Below the pieces are notes generated by a model. The model was not told the DNA's origin. It made no database searches and saw only the letters and a list, made by a program, of their open reading frames with translations. From Lactovum sp047974165 (GTDB taxonomy: Bacteria; Bacillota; Bacilli; Lactobacillales; Streptococcaceae), in NCBI GenBank assembly GCA_047974165.1, contig JBKECB010000097.1:1-23073 (forward strand): a DNA stretch of 23,073 nucleotides, written 5' to 3'. Shown here piece after piece: positions 15,288 through 23,073 of this stretch (positions are counted from its first letter, which is position 1; each line of letters opens with the position of its first letter). A program made the position numbers and the translations under genes.

Positions 15288-16757
15288 ATGAAGAAATTCC
15301 CAAAAGATTTTTATTGGGGAGGAGCAACAAGTGCTTCTCAGATAGAGGGTGCTTATGATGTTAATGGGCGTGGTCTTTCCAAGATAGATTATTTAACGGC
15401 TGGATCTAAAAAAAGGCCACGTTATCTGACATATATTGATGAAGGTGGAAAGCTAGGTAAAATTCCTCAATTTTTTGATTTACCTAAAAATGGTAGAGAA
15501 AAATTACTTGAAGATACTTATTATCCTAATCATAAAGCGATTGATTTTTATCATACTTATAAAGGAGATATTAAACTATTTGCTGAGATGGGTTTTACTA
15601 TTTTTAGGATGTCTATTTCAATGAGTCGTATTTTTCCTAAAGGAGATGAAACTGAACCCTGTCAGAAAGGACTACAATTTTATCATGATATTTTTGATGA
15701 GCTAAAAAAATATCATATTGAGCCGTTAGTCACGATTTCTCACTATGATACTCCGATTTATTTAGAAAATAAATATCATAACTGGCTAGATAGAGGAATT
15801 ATTAATCACTTTATAAAATATGCTAATGTTTTATTTCAAGAATATAAAGAAAAAGTAACTTATTGGCTGACCTTTAATGAGCTTAATAATCTACTTCTAT
15901 ATCCTGATCTTTTACCTCCTCAAATGGTAACTGAAAAGATGATTAATGAGACTTATATAAAATTACATCATTACTTTTTAGCCAGTGCGAAAATGGTAAG
16001 TTTAGCTCATGATATTAATCCTGACTATAAAGTGGGAGCGATGTTATGTGGAAGTATGACTTATCCTCTAACTTGTGACCCTAAAGATATACAAAAAAAT
16101 CAAGAGGATTATCAAAAAAAGAATTACTATTGTGGTGACGTGATGATGAAAGGAGCTTATCCTTACTTTGCACAGTCATTATGGAAAAAAACAGGAGCAA
16201 AAATAATAATCAGTCAAGAGGATGAAGAAATTTTAAAAAAAGGAACCGTAGATTTTTGTTCGTTATCTTACTATAGCTCGAGTTGTGTAACAAGGCATAA
16301 AGAGAGCGAAAAAAGTTCAGGTAATTTTTCACTAGGATCTAAAAATCCTTACCTTGAATATTCTGAATGGGGATGGTCAAGTGATCCAGAAGGATTAAGG
16401 ATTTATTTAAATGACCTTTATTCACGCTATGCTGTTCCTTTGATGCTTGTTGAGAATGGACTTGGAGCAGAGGATAAACTAATAAATGGAAAGATTCATG
16501 ATGATTATCGTATTGACTATATAAGACAACATATTGAAGCAATGTCAGAAGCGATAGAAGATGGTGTTGATCTAATAGGATATACTTCGTGGGGATGTAT
16601 TGATTTGATTAGTGCATCAACAGGAGAAATGAATAAACGCTATGGTTTTATTTATGTAGATTTAGATAATGAAGGTAATGGTACAAGAAGACGTTACAAG
16701 AAAGATTCTTTTGATTGGTATAAAAGAGTTATTGAAACAAATGGAGAGGAACTATAA
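15288..16757 (+). CDS. GH1 6-phospho-beta-glucosidase
   Basis: This 489-residue cytoplasmic enzyme hydrolyses 6-phospho-beta-glycosides made by PTS uptake. The GH1 N-terminal signature is FYWGGATSASQIEGAY (8-23). The acid/base is E198 in TFNELN and the nucleophile E389 in LVENGLG. The phosphate-binding set S442, K450 and Y452 in LISASTGEMNKRYGFIYVD distinguishes 6-phospho-glycosidases from plain beta-glucosidases. Length is normal. It is the first gene after the dyad-bearing promoter, with an AGGAGG box, and is followed after 3 nt by a GH39 gene. The aglycone preference is not visible. Confidence 0.92.
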   Translation: MKKFPKDFYWGGATSASQIEGAYDVNGRGLSKIDYLTAGSKKRPRYLTYIDEGGKLGKIPQFFDLPKNGREKLLEDTYYPNHKAIDFYHTYKGDIKLFAEMGFTIFRMSISMSRIFPKGDETEPCQKGLQFYHDIFDELKKYHIEPLVTISHYDTPIYLENKYHNWLDRGIINHFIKYANVLFQEYKEKVTYWLTFNELNNLLLYPDLLPPQMVTEKMINETYIKLHHYFLASAKMVSLAHDINPDYKVGAMLCGSMTYPLTCDPKDIQKNQEDYQKKNYYCGDVMMKGAYPYFAQSLWKKTGAKIIISQEDEEILKKGTVDFCSLSYYSSSCVTRHKESEKSSGNFSLGSKNPYLEYSEWGWSSDPEGLRIYLNDLYSRYAVPLMLVENGLGAEDKLINGKIHDDYRIDYIRQHIEAMSEAIEDGVDLIGYTSWGCIDLISASTGEMNKRYGFIYVDLDNEGNGTRRRYKKDSFDWYKRVIETNGEEL

Positions 16758-16760
16758 TTA

Positions 16761-18347
16761 ATGGAATGGATACTAAATAGAAATACAAAAACAAAAGGTT
16801 TTAATAAACACTATAATTTTAGTGTTGGAAGTTGTCATGCGAAAACAGCAATTCGTCATGATTATGTTGAGATGTTGAAAAAAATGAAAAAAGATATTCC
16901 AATCGAGTATGTTCGTTTTCATGGTATTTTTTGTGATGACATGCATACTCGAGATAATCTTAATGATGTGTTAGATTTATTTCCAAATGGAGAAAGATAT
17001 GTGGAAGAAAACTTTTATATGATAGGTGTTGCCTATGATAATCTTTTAGAGTGTGGTGTGAAACCATTTGTTGAGCTTAGTTTTATGCCTACCTCATTGG
17101 CTAAAGAAGAAAGTACAACGAAAGGCTTTTATGCTGCTAATATGAGTGAACCGAAAGATTATGAAGAATGGGCAAATTATATTGAAAGCTTTATTGAATT
17201 CTTAGTTGAGAAATATGGAGTGGAAGAAATCAAAAGTTGGTATTTTGAAGTGTGGAATGAACCAGACTTATATGGTGCTTTCTTTAAAGGAGATCAATCT
17301 GCTTATTTTAAGCTTTATAAATATACTGTAAATGCGATAAAAAAAGTATGCTCTGAGCTAAAAGTGGGTGGTCCTTCTACGAGTGCGAGTCGCTGGATAA
17401 AAAGTTTTTTAGACTATTGTAAACAAGAAAAGCTTCCCTTAGATTTCGTAACTACTCATCAATATCCTGGAGATCCTTTTATAGGTGTGGATGCTGAAGA
17501 AGTAGTAAAAGATCCTAATGAGAAGGCAGACAAGTTAAAAAAGAATATTAAGAAATTAGAAGCGATGATTCCTGAAAAATCCCTGCCACTTGATGTGATT
17601 CGTATGATGTTTGGAGATCCAACGGAGACCAAAGAGATTCCTGATAATATATTTAGAGAAAATGCAAAAAAAACACAAGAATTACTGGATGATTTACCAC
17701 TTTACTATACAGAATGGAATTTAAGTGCTGTTTTTTCAGCTTATTCAAATGATACAAAAAAAGCAGCTTCTTATATTATAAAAACAAGTTTAGATGTTGA
17801 ACCTTATGTTACAGGAACTTCTTTGTGGTGTTTTAGTGATGTTTTTGAGGAGATGCATCAGTTTAAAGAAGAGTTTCACGGAGGATTTGGTCTTCAAACA
17901 ATTCACGGAATTTCAAAGCCATCATACTATGCCATGAAATTTTTGTCAGCATTACCAGAAGAACGCTATGATATTCAATCGGAGTATGAAAATAATATTC
18001 ATATTGGTGCTTTTAAAGAAAAGAATAAAGATCATATCCTTATTTCACGCCACTCAATGAAAAGTATAGATTGTGATCCTGAAAGTATTCACATTAAATT
18101 AGAAGCAGGAGAAGGAAGTCCTGAAGTTAGCTTAAAAAGAATTGATGATGAACATTGTAACCCACTAAAATTATGGGAAGAAATGGGAAAAAAGAAGTAC
18201 CTTAATCAGGAAGATTTATCAGAACTTAAAATAAAAAGTACAGATTTAAAAGAAACATTAGAAGTTGCTCACTTAAATGGAGATTATGCTGTAGAACTAA
18301 TTCTAGAATTAAATGATGTTTATTATTTAACAGTAGAGTGGAGTTAA
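16761..18347 (+). CDS. GH39 beta-xylosidase-like glycoside hydrolase
   Basis: This 528-residue intracellular enzyme belongs to family GH39. The acid/base is E167 in EVWNEPDL and the nucleophile is E318 in YYTEWNL; FVRFHGIFCDDM-like sequence at 51-61 and WCFSDVFEE (356-364) line the barrel. A C-terminal beta-sandwich follows from about residue 410. No signal peptide is seen, so it acts on imported glycosides. Family members are beta-xylosidases or act on related beta-linked sugars; the exact substrate is unknown. It lies between GH1 (3-nt gap) and the GH106-like gene (1-nt gap). The GH39-like domain of the regulator at 28 is a likely distant paralogue that lacks the acid/base. Confidence 0.9.
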   Translation: MEWILNRNTKTKGFNKHYNFSVGSCHAKTAIRHDYVEMLKKMKKDIPIEYVRFHGIFCDDMHTRDNLNDVLDLFPNGERYVEENFYMIGVAYDNLLECGVKPFVELSFMPTSLAKEESTTKGFYAANMSEPKDYEEWANYIESFIEFLVEKYGVEEIKSWYFEVWNEPDLYGAFFKGDQSAYFKLYKYTVNAIKKVCSELKVGGPSTSASRWIKSFLDYCKQEKLPLDFVTTHQYPGDPFIGVDAEEVVKDPNEKADKLKKNIKKLEAMIPEKSLPLDVIRMMFGDPTETKEIPDNIFRENAKKTQELLDDLPLYYTEWNLSAVFSAYSNDTKKAASYIIKTSLDVEPYVTGTSLWCFSDVFEEMHQFKEEFHGGFGLQTIHGISKPSYYAMKFLSALPEERYDIQSEYENNIHIGAFKEKNKDHILISRHSMKSIDCDPESIHIKLEAGEGSPEVSLKRIDDEHCNPLKLWEEMGKKKYLNQEDLSELKIKSTDLKETLEVAHLNGDYAVELILELNDVYYLTVEWS

Positions 18348-18348
18348 A

Positions 18349-20883
18349 GTGAAAAAATTAATAGAAAATTTAGAAAATAAGACAGGAAATTATCTTTATC
18401 CTTTCTTCTGGCAACATGGTGAAAGTAATGAGGTGCTAGGTGAATGTGTAGATCAAATTTATAAATCAGGTATTAGAAGTTTTTGTATCGAGTCCAGACA
18501 CTTTAAAGATTACTTAACAGAAGAATGGTGGCGTTCATTAGACTATATTATTAAGAAAGCTAAGGCTTATCAAATGAAGGTTTGGATTTTAGATGATTCA
18601 CACTTTCCAACAGGAATAGCTAATGGACAAGTGCCAGATTATCTAAAGAAACGTTATTTAAATATGCGACGTTTTGATTTGGAAGGTCCAATTAGACAGG
18701 CTGAGGTTAGCTTGTTTACAGTTGCAGATTTAAGAGTATTGATGCAAAATCCTAATGTTCAAGATGATAAAATTATTAAAATTATTTTAGCGAAAAATGA
18801 GCATACAGATTTAGATAACTTTGATGAAGAAAGTTTAGTAGATATTACAAGTTCATATAAAGAGGGAGTCTTAAGACTTGATATTCCAATTGGCTCATAT
18901 AGTATTTTTGTAATGTATGAGAGCTTTTTAGGAGGAGAAGAGATGACAAAAGATTATCTTGATCCTACGAGAAAAGAAGCAACTCAAATCTTGATAGATA
19001 CTGTTTATGAAAGTCATTATAAACGATATAAGGAAGAGTTTGGAAAAACAATTGTTGGTTTTTTTTCAGATGAACCGAGATTTGGAAATATTAAGGGAAC
19101 AGATGCAGTTATAGGTCAAAAAGAAATGGTCCTTCCTTGGAATGAAGAAATACAAATAGAATTTCAAAAGAGTGAAAATCTTATATTTCTTCCATTCTTA
19201 TTTAAAGGAAAGAGTGAAAAAGCTAAGGAAGTTCGTTTTACTTACATGAATTGTATAAGTTATCTTTATAGCCAAAACTTTACAAGTGTTTTGGGAGACT
19301 GGTGTAAAGAAAAAGGAATTGATTATGTTGGACATATAATTGAAGATAATGGGGCTCATGCACGACTAGGTTATGGAACTGGACATTACTTTAGAGGGAT
19401 TGCAGGACAAACTATTGCGGGTATTGATATTATTGGTGGACAGATTGTACCAGGTATGGACTATAAGCATAGCTCCTCTTCAAAATCTGGGAGTAATGGA
19501 GAATTTTATCACTATGCTTTATGTAAAATGGGAGCTTCAGCTGCTAAATTAGATCCAAATAAAAAAGGGAAGTTAATGTGCGAAGCTTTTGGTGCTTACG
19601 GCTGGGTAGAAGGCTTAAAGATGATGAAATGGATTAGTAATCACATGCTTTCTCATGGTGTAAATCTCATTGTACCACATGCTTTTGATCCTAATATTTT
19701 TCCAGATTGGGATTGTCCTCCTCATTTTTATGCTCGAGGAAATAATCCTCAATTTCCATACTTTTCAAAATGGGTAGACTATAATAATCGCCTTTGTCAT
19801 TTATTAAATGAAGGTTATCAAGAAAGTAAAATAGGGGTACTTTATCATGCTTTTGCAGAGTGGCAAGGAAAGGCTATGCCTATAGAAAAAGTATTAAAAG
19901 AATTGACATATCATCAAATTTCTGCTGATATCATTAGTGAGGATTATTTATTGAATGCAGAAGTTGAAACTAATACTTATGTTATTAATCAATATAAATA
20001 TGAGGTTTTAATTATTCCAGAATCAGAAAAGCTTCCACAGTATTTGCTTGATAAGATTAAAATATTATCAAAAAGTGTAAAGGTTATTTTTATAAATACA
20101 TGTCCTAAAACTTTTGAAGCTAGATATTGTCAACAAGAAGATTTATATTCTCTGGCTGAAAAACTTAGACAGTATAAGGAGTTAATACTAGCAGTAAAGG
20201 AGAAAGCTTTAACCTTTTATCACTATGTACAAGAAGATGGTGATGTCTATCTCTTTAATAATGAATCAATATCAAAAACAATCCACGAGAAAGTTAAACT
20301 AAAAACACGGAGAAGTCTTATAAAATATAATGCTTTTACAAATGAAAGTTATCAATTAGAGTTTGAAGAGGTGGAAGAGGGAATTTCTTTTGATCTGGAG
20401 TTAGCACCTTATGAAATGCTAGTTCTAGTAACAGGGGAATCAATGAAACGTCAATATAAAATGGGAGAGAAAAAATTATCAATTAGAGAAAATTTTGATA
20501 TCTCACTAAAAGCATACAATGAAAAAGATTTTCAACTGATCTATAAAAACTCCCCCCTTATTAATCTTGCTTTAGAACATATAAAATTTACAGGAAATAT
20601 AAGGTATAGTTGTCAGTTTGATACATTAGATACAAAACTTATCTTAAGTATAAAAGATGTGGGAGAGATTGTAGAAGTTTTTGTAAATGGGATTAATTGT
20701 GGTGTTCAAATCTCCCCTAAATATGTATTTGATATTTCTTCAGCTTGTCAAAAAGGAAAAAATCGACTTGAGATTATTGTGACTAATAATCTTGCACGAG
20801 CCTTAAGAGATGGATTTTCTCAATACTTACCTTTAGAAGGACTTGGTATATTATCAGAAATAGAATTATTTAAAAAAATTTAG
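18349..20883 (+). CDS. Large glycoside hydrolase, GH106 (alpha-L-rhamnosidase)-like
   Basis: This 844-residue protein resembles a poorly characterised group of Firmicutes glycosyl hydrolases related to GH106. Residues ~15-110 hold YPFFWQHGES, ESRHFKDYLTEEWW and VWILDDSHFPTG, typical of the barrel start. Acidic residues in FFSDEPRF (E242) and MCEAFGAYGW (E412) are conserved-looking and may be catalytic. VPHAFDPNIFPDWDCPPHFYARGNNPQ is also typical. The last ~100 residues form a GH2-type sugar-binding beta-sandwich ending in NRLEIIVTNNLARALRDG. There is no signal peptide. The GTG start at 18349 is 1 nt after the GH39 stop, with GTGGAG upstream. It could remove rhamnose from rutinosides or neohesperidosides, but substrate assignment is uncertain. 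Confidence 0.65.
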   Translation: MKKLIENLENKTGNYLYPFFWQHGESNEVLGECVDQIYKSGIRSFCIESRHFKDYLTEEWWRSLDYIIKKAKAYQMKVWILDDSHFPTGIANGQVPDYLKKRYLNMRRFDLEGPIRQAEVSLFTVADLRVLMQNPNVQDDKIIKIILAKNEHTDLDNFDEESLVDITSSYKEGVLRLDIPIGSYSIFVMYESFLGGEEMTKDYLDPTRKEATQILIDTVYESHYKRYKEEFGKTIVGFFSDEPRFGNIKGTDAVIGQKEMVLPWNEEIQIEFQKSENLIFLPFLFKGKSEKAKEVRFTYMNCISYLYSQNFTSVLGDWCKEKGIDYVGHIIEDNGAHARLGYGTGHYFRGIAGQTIAGIDIIGGQIVPGMDYKHSSSSKSGSNGEFYHYALCKMGASAAKLDPNKKGKLMCEAFGAYGWVEGLKMMKWISNHMLSHGVNLIVPHAFDPNIFPDWDCPPHFYARGNNPQFPYFSKWVDYNNRLCHLLNEGYQESKIGVLYHAFAEWQGKAMPIEKVLKELTYHQISADIISEDYLLNAEVETNTYVINQYKYEVLIIPESEKLPQYLLDKIKILSKSVKVIFINTCPKTFEARYCQQEDLYSLAEKLRQYKELILAVKEKALTFYHYVQEDGDVYLFNNESISKTIHEKVKLKTRRSLIKYNAFTNESYQLEFEEVEEGISFDLELAPYEMLVLVTGESMKRQYKMGEKKLSIRENFDISLKAYNEKDFQLIYKNSPLINLALEHIKFTGNIRYSCQFDTLDTKLILSIKDVGEIVEVFVNGINCGVQISPKYVFDISSACQKGKNRLEIIVTNNLARALRDGFSQYLPLEGLGILSEIELFKKI

Positions 20884-20891
20884 CTTATCAA

Positions 20892-20916
20892 AATTACCAC
20901 ATACAATAAGGTAAAA
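20892..20916. promoter_or_regulatory. Operator dyad, copy B (before second PTS)
   Basis: AATTACC and GGTAAAA with an 11-nt spacer, sharing CCACATnnAATAAGGTAAAA with the site at 15198-15222. It begins 8 nt after the stop of the GH106-like gene. Confidence 0.65.
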
Positions 20917-20923
20917 CTAGTAA

Positions 20924-20951
20924 TGGACGATTTTTTTTAAAAAAGTAAAAT
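20924..20951 (+). promoter_or_regulatory. Promoter of the second PTS genes
   Basis: TGGACG (20924-20929) and TAAAAT (20946-20951) are spaced 16 nt and start 7 nt after the dyad, exactly as at 15230-15257. A long T run lies in the spacer. Confidence 0.6.
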
Positions 20952-20955
20952 AATA

Positions 20956-20969
20956 AAAAAGCGTTTACA
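20956..20969 (+). promoter_or_regulatory. Candidate cre (CcpA) site at the second PTS promoter
   Basis: AAAAAGCGTTTACA fits WGWAARCGYTWWMA at 13 of 14 positions, with an intact central CG. It starts 5 nt after the -10 box, so CcpA bound here would cover the transcription start and repress. Confidence 0.6.
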
Positions 20970-20997
20970 ATTTAAAGTAAATAAAAAGGAGAACAAT

Positions 20998-21306
20998 ATG
21001 AATATAACACTTATTTGTGCCGGTGGTATGTCAACAAATTTATTAGTAAAAAATATGAAAGAGTATGCAGCGAAAGAAGGGATTGAAGGGATAATTAAAG
21101 CAATGTCTGTGGATTCGTTTGCAGAGTATGAAGGGCATACAGATGTTTTAATGCTTGGCCCTCAGATAAAATACCGTCTAAATGAAATACAAGAAAGGTA
21201 TTCAAATAGACTTAAAGTTTCAGTGATTGATATGACTTCCTATGGGATGTTAGATGGAAAAAAGGTTGTTCAAGAAGCAGTAAAACTTTTAAATACAGAA
21301 TTATAA
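20998..21306 (+). CDS. PTS lactose/cellobiose-family IIB component, system 2
   Basis: This 102-residue cytoplasmic phosphotransfer protein has its active cysteine at C7 in LICAGGMSTNLL. MLGPQIKYRL and VIDMTSYGMLDGKKVV match the corresponding parts of the IIB at 9314, so the two are clear paralogues. An AAAAGGAG box precedes the ATG. It is paired with the IIC gene 19 nt downstream, but no IIA gene follows. Confidence 0.92.
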   Translation: MNITLICAGGMSTNLLVKNMKEYAAKEGIEGIIKAMSVDSFAEYEGHTDVLMLGPQIKYRLNEIQERYSNRLKVSVIDMTSYGMLDGKKVVQEAVKLLNTEL

Positions 21307-21325
21307 AATTTAAGGAAGGTGATTT

Positions 21326-22678
21326 ATGAAAAAATTAGATTTAGAGAAAATTTCAGAAAAAATGTTACCCTATATATCAAAGTTTTCTCAACATAAATGG
21401 ATAAAGTCTATCTCAACTGGATTTATGTTCGTTATCCCATTTACTTTAGTTGCGGCTATCTTTTCAATCCTTGCGACTCCTCCTATTACGCAAGCAATTA
21501 TTGATGAAGGAGGATGGTATGCAAGTTTAATGAGAGGTTGGTTTAACTTTTCAGAAACTTATAAGGAAATACTAACTCTCCCATCAAATATGACAATTGG
21601 TTTGATTTCAGTCATTTCTGTTATAGGTATTTCATATACACTTGCAAAAGAATTGAAAATGAAAAATCAATTGACAGCAACAATTACTACTTTAATTATG
21701 TTCTTGATTGTAGCAGCACCAACGACAACGGCAGTATTAGCAACAGCACTTACAGGAGATGTAAATGCTGAAAGCTTGGCTTCTTCAATGTCTAATGTTA
21801 TTGATGTTGGAAATCTTGGAGCAGCTGGCTTATTTGTTGCGATTATTATCTCAATTGCTTCTGTGGAATTAATGAATTTTTGTATTAATAAAAATATAAC
21901 AATTCGATTTAGTGAATCTGTTCCTGAAAATGTAGCAGCACCATTTAGAGCTTTTATTCCAGTTCTTATTAATACTCTTGTTTTTTATGGTTTAAGTCTC
22001 TTAGTTTCAATGCTAACAGGCACAACATTACCAAACTTAATTATGGGCTTATTAATGCCAGCAATTAGTAATGTGAATACTTTATGGGGCGTTTTATTTA
22101 TTTGTTTCTTAGATAAATTTTTATGGTTCTTTGGTATTCATGGAGGAGCAGTTACGATGATGCTCTATCTTCCACTTTCTATGCAACTAACCGCTGAAAA
22201 TGCTGCATCTGTAGCTGCAGGTGGGACAGCTACATGGTATCCCATTACGGCCACTACTGTTGCAAGTGCATATATTGGTTTAAATCTTGCTATGCTTATT
22301 GTAGGAAAATCTCAGAAGCTTAAAGCAATAGGAAAACTTGCACTTGGCCCTAATTTGTTTAATATTAATGAGCCGATTATTTTTGGGACACCTATTCTTT
22401 ATAATATGTGGTTACTAGTTCCTGGAATTCTTATCCCTTTATTTCAAGTAACTGTTTATTGTATTATAGGAAGTATGGGCTTACTTGCAGGAGATTTTAA
22501 TATTTTAATGGTAAACTTACCAATGGGCTTTAACGCTTTCTTTGGAAGTATGAATATTGTGAATGCTTTAGTGGTTATAGGAATTCCATTATTAGGAACA
22601 TTTTTATGGATTCCATTTGTAAAGCTCTATGATAAACAACTTGTGAAAGAAGAACAAAGTCAATTAGAAGAAGCTTAA
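21326..22678 (+). CDS. PTS lactose/cellobiose-family permease IIC component, system 2
   Basis: This 450-residue integral membrane protein has about ten hydrophobic segments and the family signatures WFFGIHGGAVTMMLYLPL and FNINEPIIFGTPI. It is a paralogue of the IIC at 8000, but it differs in the loops, for example the insertion around TTTAVLATALTGDVNAESLASS. The two systems therefore probably carry different glycosides. A GGAAGGTG box precedes the ATG. Phosphate must come through the IIB at 20998 and a IIA encoded elsewhere, most simply the one at 9705. Control by the PRD regulator and CcpA is suggested by the upstream sites. Confidence 0.9.
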   Translation: MKKLDLEKISEKMLPYISKFSQHKWIKSISTGFMFVIPFTLVAAIFSILATPPITQAIIDEGGWYASLMRGWFNFSETYKEILTLPSNMTIGLISVISVIGISYTLAKELKMKNQLTATITTLIMFLIVAAPTTTAVLATALTGDVNAESLASSMSNVIDVGNLGAAGLFVAIIISIASVELMNFCINKNITIRFSESVPENVAAPFRAFIPVLINTLVFYGLSLLVSMLTGTTLPNLIMGLLMPAISNVNTLWGVLFICFLDKFLWFFGIHGGAVTMMLYLPLSMQLTAENAASVAAGGTATWYPITATTVASAYIGLNLAMLIVGKSQKLKAIGKLALGPNLFNINEPIIFGTPILYNMWLLVPGILIPLFQVTVYCIIGSMGLLAGDFNILMVNLPMGFNAFFGSMNIVNALVVIGIPLLGTFLWIPFVKLYDKQLVKEEQSQLEEA

Positions 22679-22896
22679 AGTTTTATTTTTAACTAAAAGT
22701 ATTTAGAAGAGATAAATAAGAAAATATTAAGATATGAGTATGACTGTTTATCTATAAATTAAATTCCCATAAAAAGAAATTTTAGAACTCTTATTTAAAA
22801 GAATGAAAAAGATTGAAATCCTAGAAAGTTATTCAAGTAGACTTTGAATTTATTTATATGAGGAATTTTTGTTACTAATAAGTAGAATATTAAATT
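22679..22896. other. Intergenic region between PTS IIC and trpS
   Basis: I see no supported gene in these ~220 nt. A 14-codon frame starting at 22803 has no ribosome binding site and no recognisable product. The sequence is strongly A+T-rich. Confidence 0.4.
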
Positions 22897-22925
22897 AAAA
22901 GGATTCTCAATTTGAGAGTCCTTTT
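22897..22925 (-). terminator. Terminator between convergent PTS IIC and trpS, probably bidirectional
   Basis: AAAAGGATTCTCAA pairs with TTGAGAGTCCTTTT (one wobble pair) around a single T. On the minus strand it follows the trpS stop by a few bases and leads into TTTTAATTTAATATT. On the plus strand the T tail also allows it to stop read-through from the PTS genes. Confidence 0.85.
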
Positions 22926-22929
22926 GATT

Positions 22930-23073
22930 TTACTTAAAATAATTAATACCCATGGCTGACTTGACCTCATCAAGTGTCTGAGCGGCAATGCTTTCTGCTT
23001 TTTCAGAGCCTTTTTTCAGGATATCATAAATATACTCCATATTTTTTGAAAATTCGAGACGGCGTTGACGGAT
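22930..23073 (-). CDS. trpS: Tryptophanyl-tRNA synthetase, C-terminal part (runs off the window)
   Basis: The minus strand encodes 47 C-terminal residues and a stop: IRQRRLEF at the window edge, then YDILKKGSEKAESIAAQTLDEVKSAMGINYFK. The pattern RRLE...KGSE.A...AAQTLDEVK.AMGINYF is characteristic of the TrpS C-terminus in streptococci and lactococci. The enzyme charges tRNA-Trp. It is convergent with the glycoside locus and marks its core-genome border. Confidence 0.88.
   Translation of the reverse strand: MRQRRLEFSKNMEYIYDILKKGSEKAESIAAQTLDEVKSAMGINYFK

Noticed and set aside
22803..22847. Fourteen-codon frame between IIC and trpS
   Set aside because: There is no ribosome binding site and nothing recognisable in the peptide; chance is enough in such A+T-rich DNA.
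1..23073. CRISPR array, tRNA or rRNA genes, insertion sequences, prophage or toxin-antitoxin genes
   Set aside because: No regularly spaced repeats, tRNA-like cloverleaf, transposase frame or phage gene was found on either strand.

Overview
The window looks like chromosome from a low-GC lactic acid bacterium, most likely Lactococcus or a close Streptococcaceae relative. The reasons are the strong A+T bias, AAAGGAG-type ribosome binding sites, lactococcal-style cre sites, lactose/cellobiose-type PTS genes, and a minus-strand C-terminal fragment of tryptophanyl-tRNA synthetase (trpS) at the right edge. The species is inferred; no rRNA or other marker is present. Everything left of trpS is on the plus strand and reads as one accessory locus for plant glycosides.

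Layout. (1) 28-2328: an AraC-type regulator fused to a GH39-like domain whose catalytic acid/base residue is missing, closed by a terminator. (2) 2509-12952: a probable 12-gene operon: a TIM-barrel sugar isomerase/epimerase, two Gfo/Idh/MocA dehydrogenases, a first C-glycoside deglycosidase-like beta/alpha pair, a HAD phosphatase, PTS IIC, IIB and IIA, a 14-TM DHA2-type MFS transporter, and a second, divergent beta/alpha pair. It ends in a strong terminator. (3) 13280-15166: a LicR/MtlR-type PRD regulator with fused EIIB-like and EIIA-like domains. (4) 15288-20883: tightly packed genes for a GH1 6-phospho-beta-glucosidase, a GH39 beta-xylosidase-like enzyme and a large GH106-like hydrolase. 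(5) 20998-22678: a second PTS IIB and IIC without a IIA. (6) The trpS end, with a terminator between.

How the genes may work together. Sugars or glycosides enter through two PTS permeases that probably share the single IIA. Ordinary O-glycosides are split by GH1, GH39 and the GH106-like enzyme. The dehydrogenase plus deglycosidase alpha/beta genes match the known route in which a Gfo/Idh/MocA enzyme oxidises the sugar at C3 and a metal-dependent alpha/beta complex then releases the aglycone from the 3-keto-glycoside, including C-glycosides such as puerarin. The MFS pump could export aglycones, and the HAD phosphatase could remove the phosphate added by the PTS. These role assignments are inferences from families and context.

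Regulation. The promoters before GH1 (15198-15257) and before the second PTS (20892-20951) share a TTTTACC-like/GGTAAAA dyad with an 11-nt spacer, placed exactly 7 nt before a TGGAC -35 box and followed by a 16-nt spacer to the -10. The PRD regulator is the obvious candidate activator. Two cre-like sites suggest CcpA control. The most notable content is the pair of deglycosidase modules inside a PTS-linked operon of a lactic acid bacterium, and the regulator built from a disabled GH39 enzyme.
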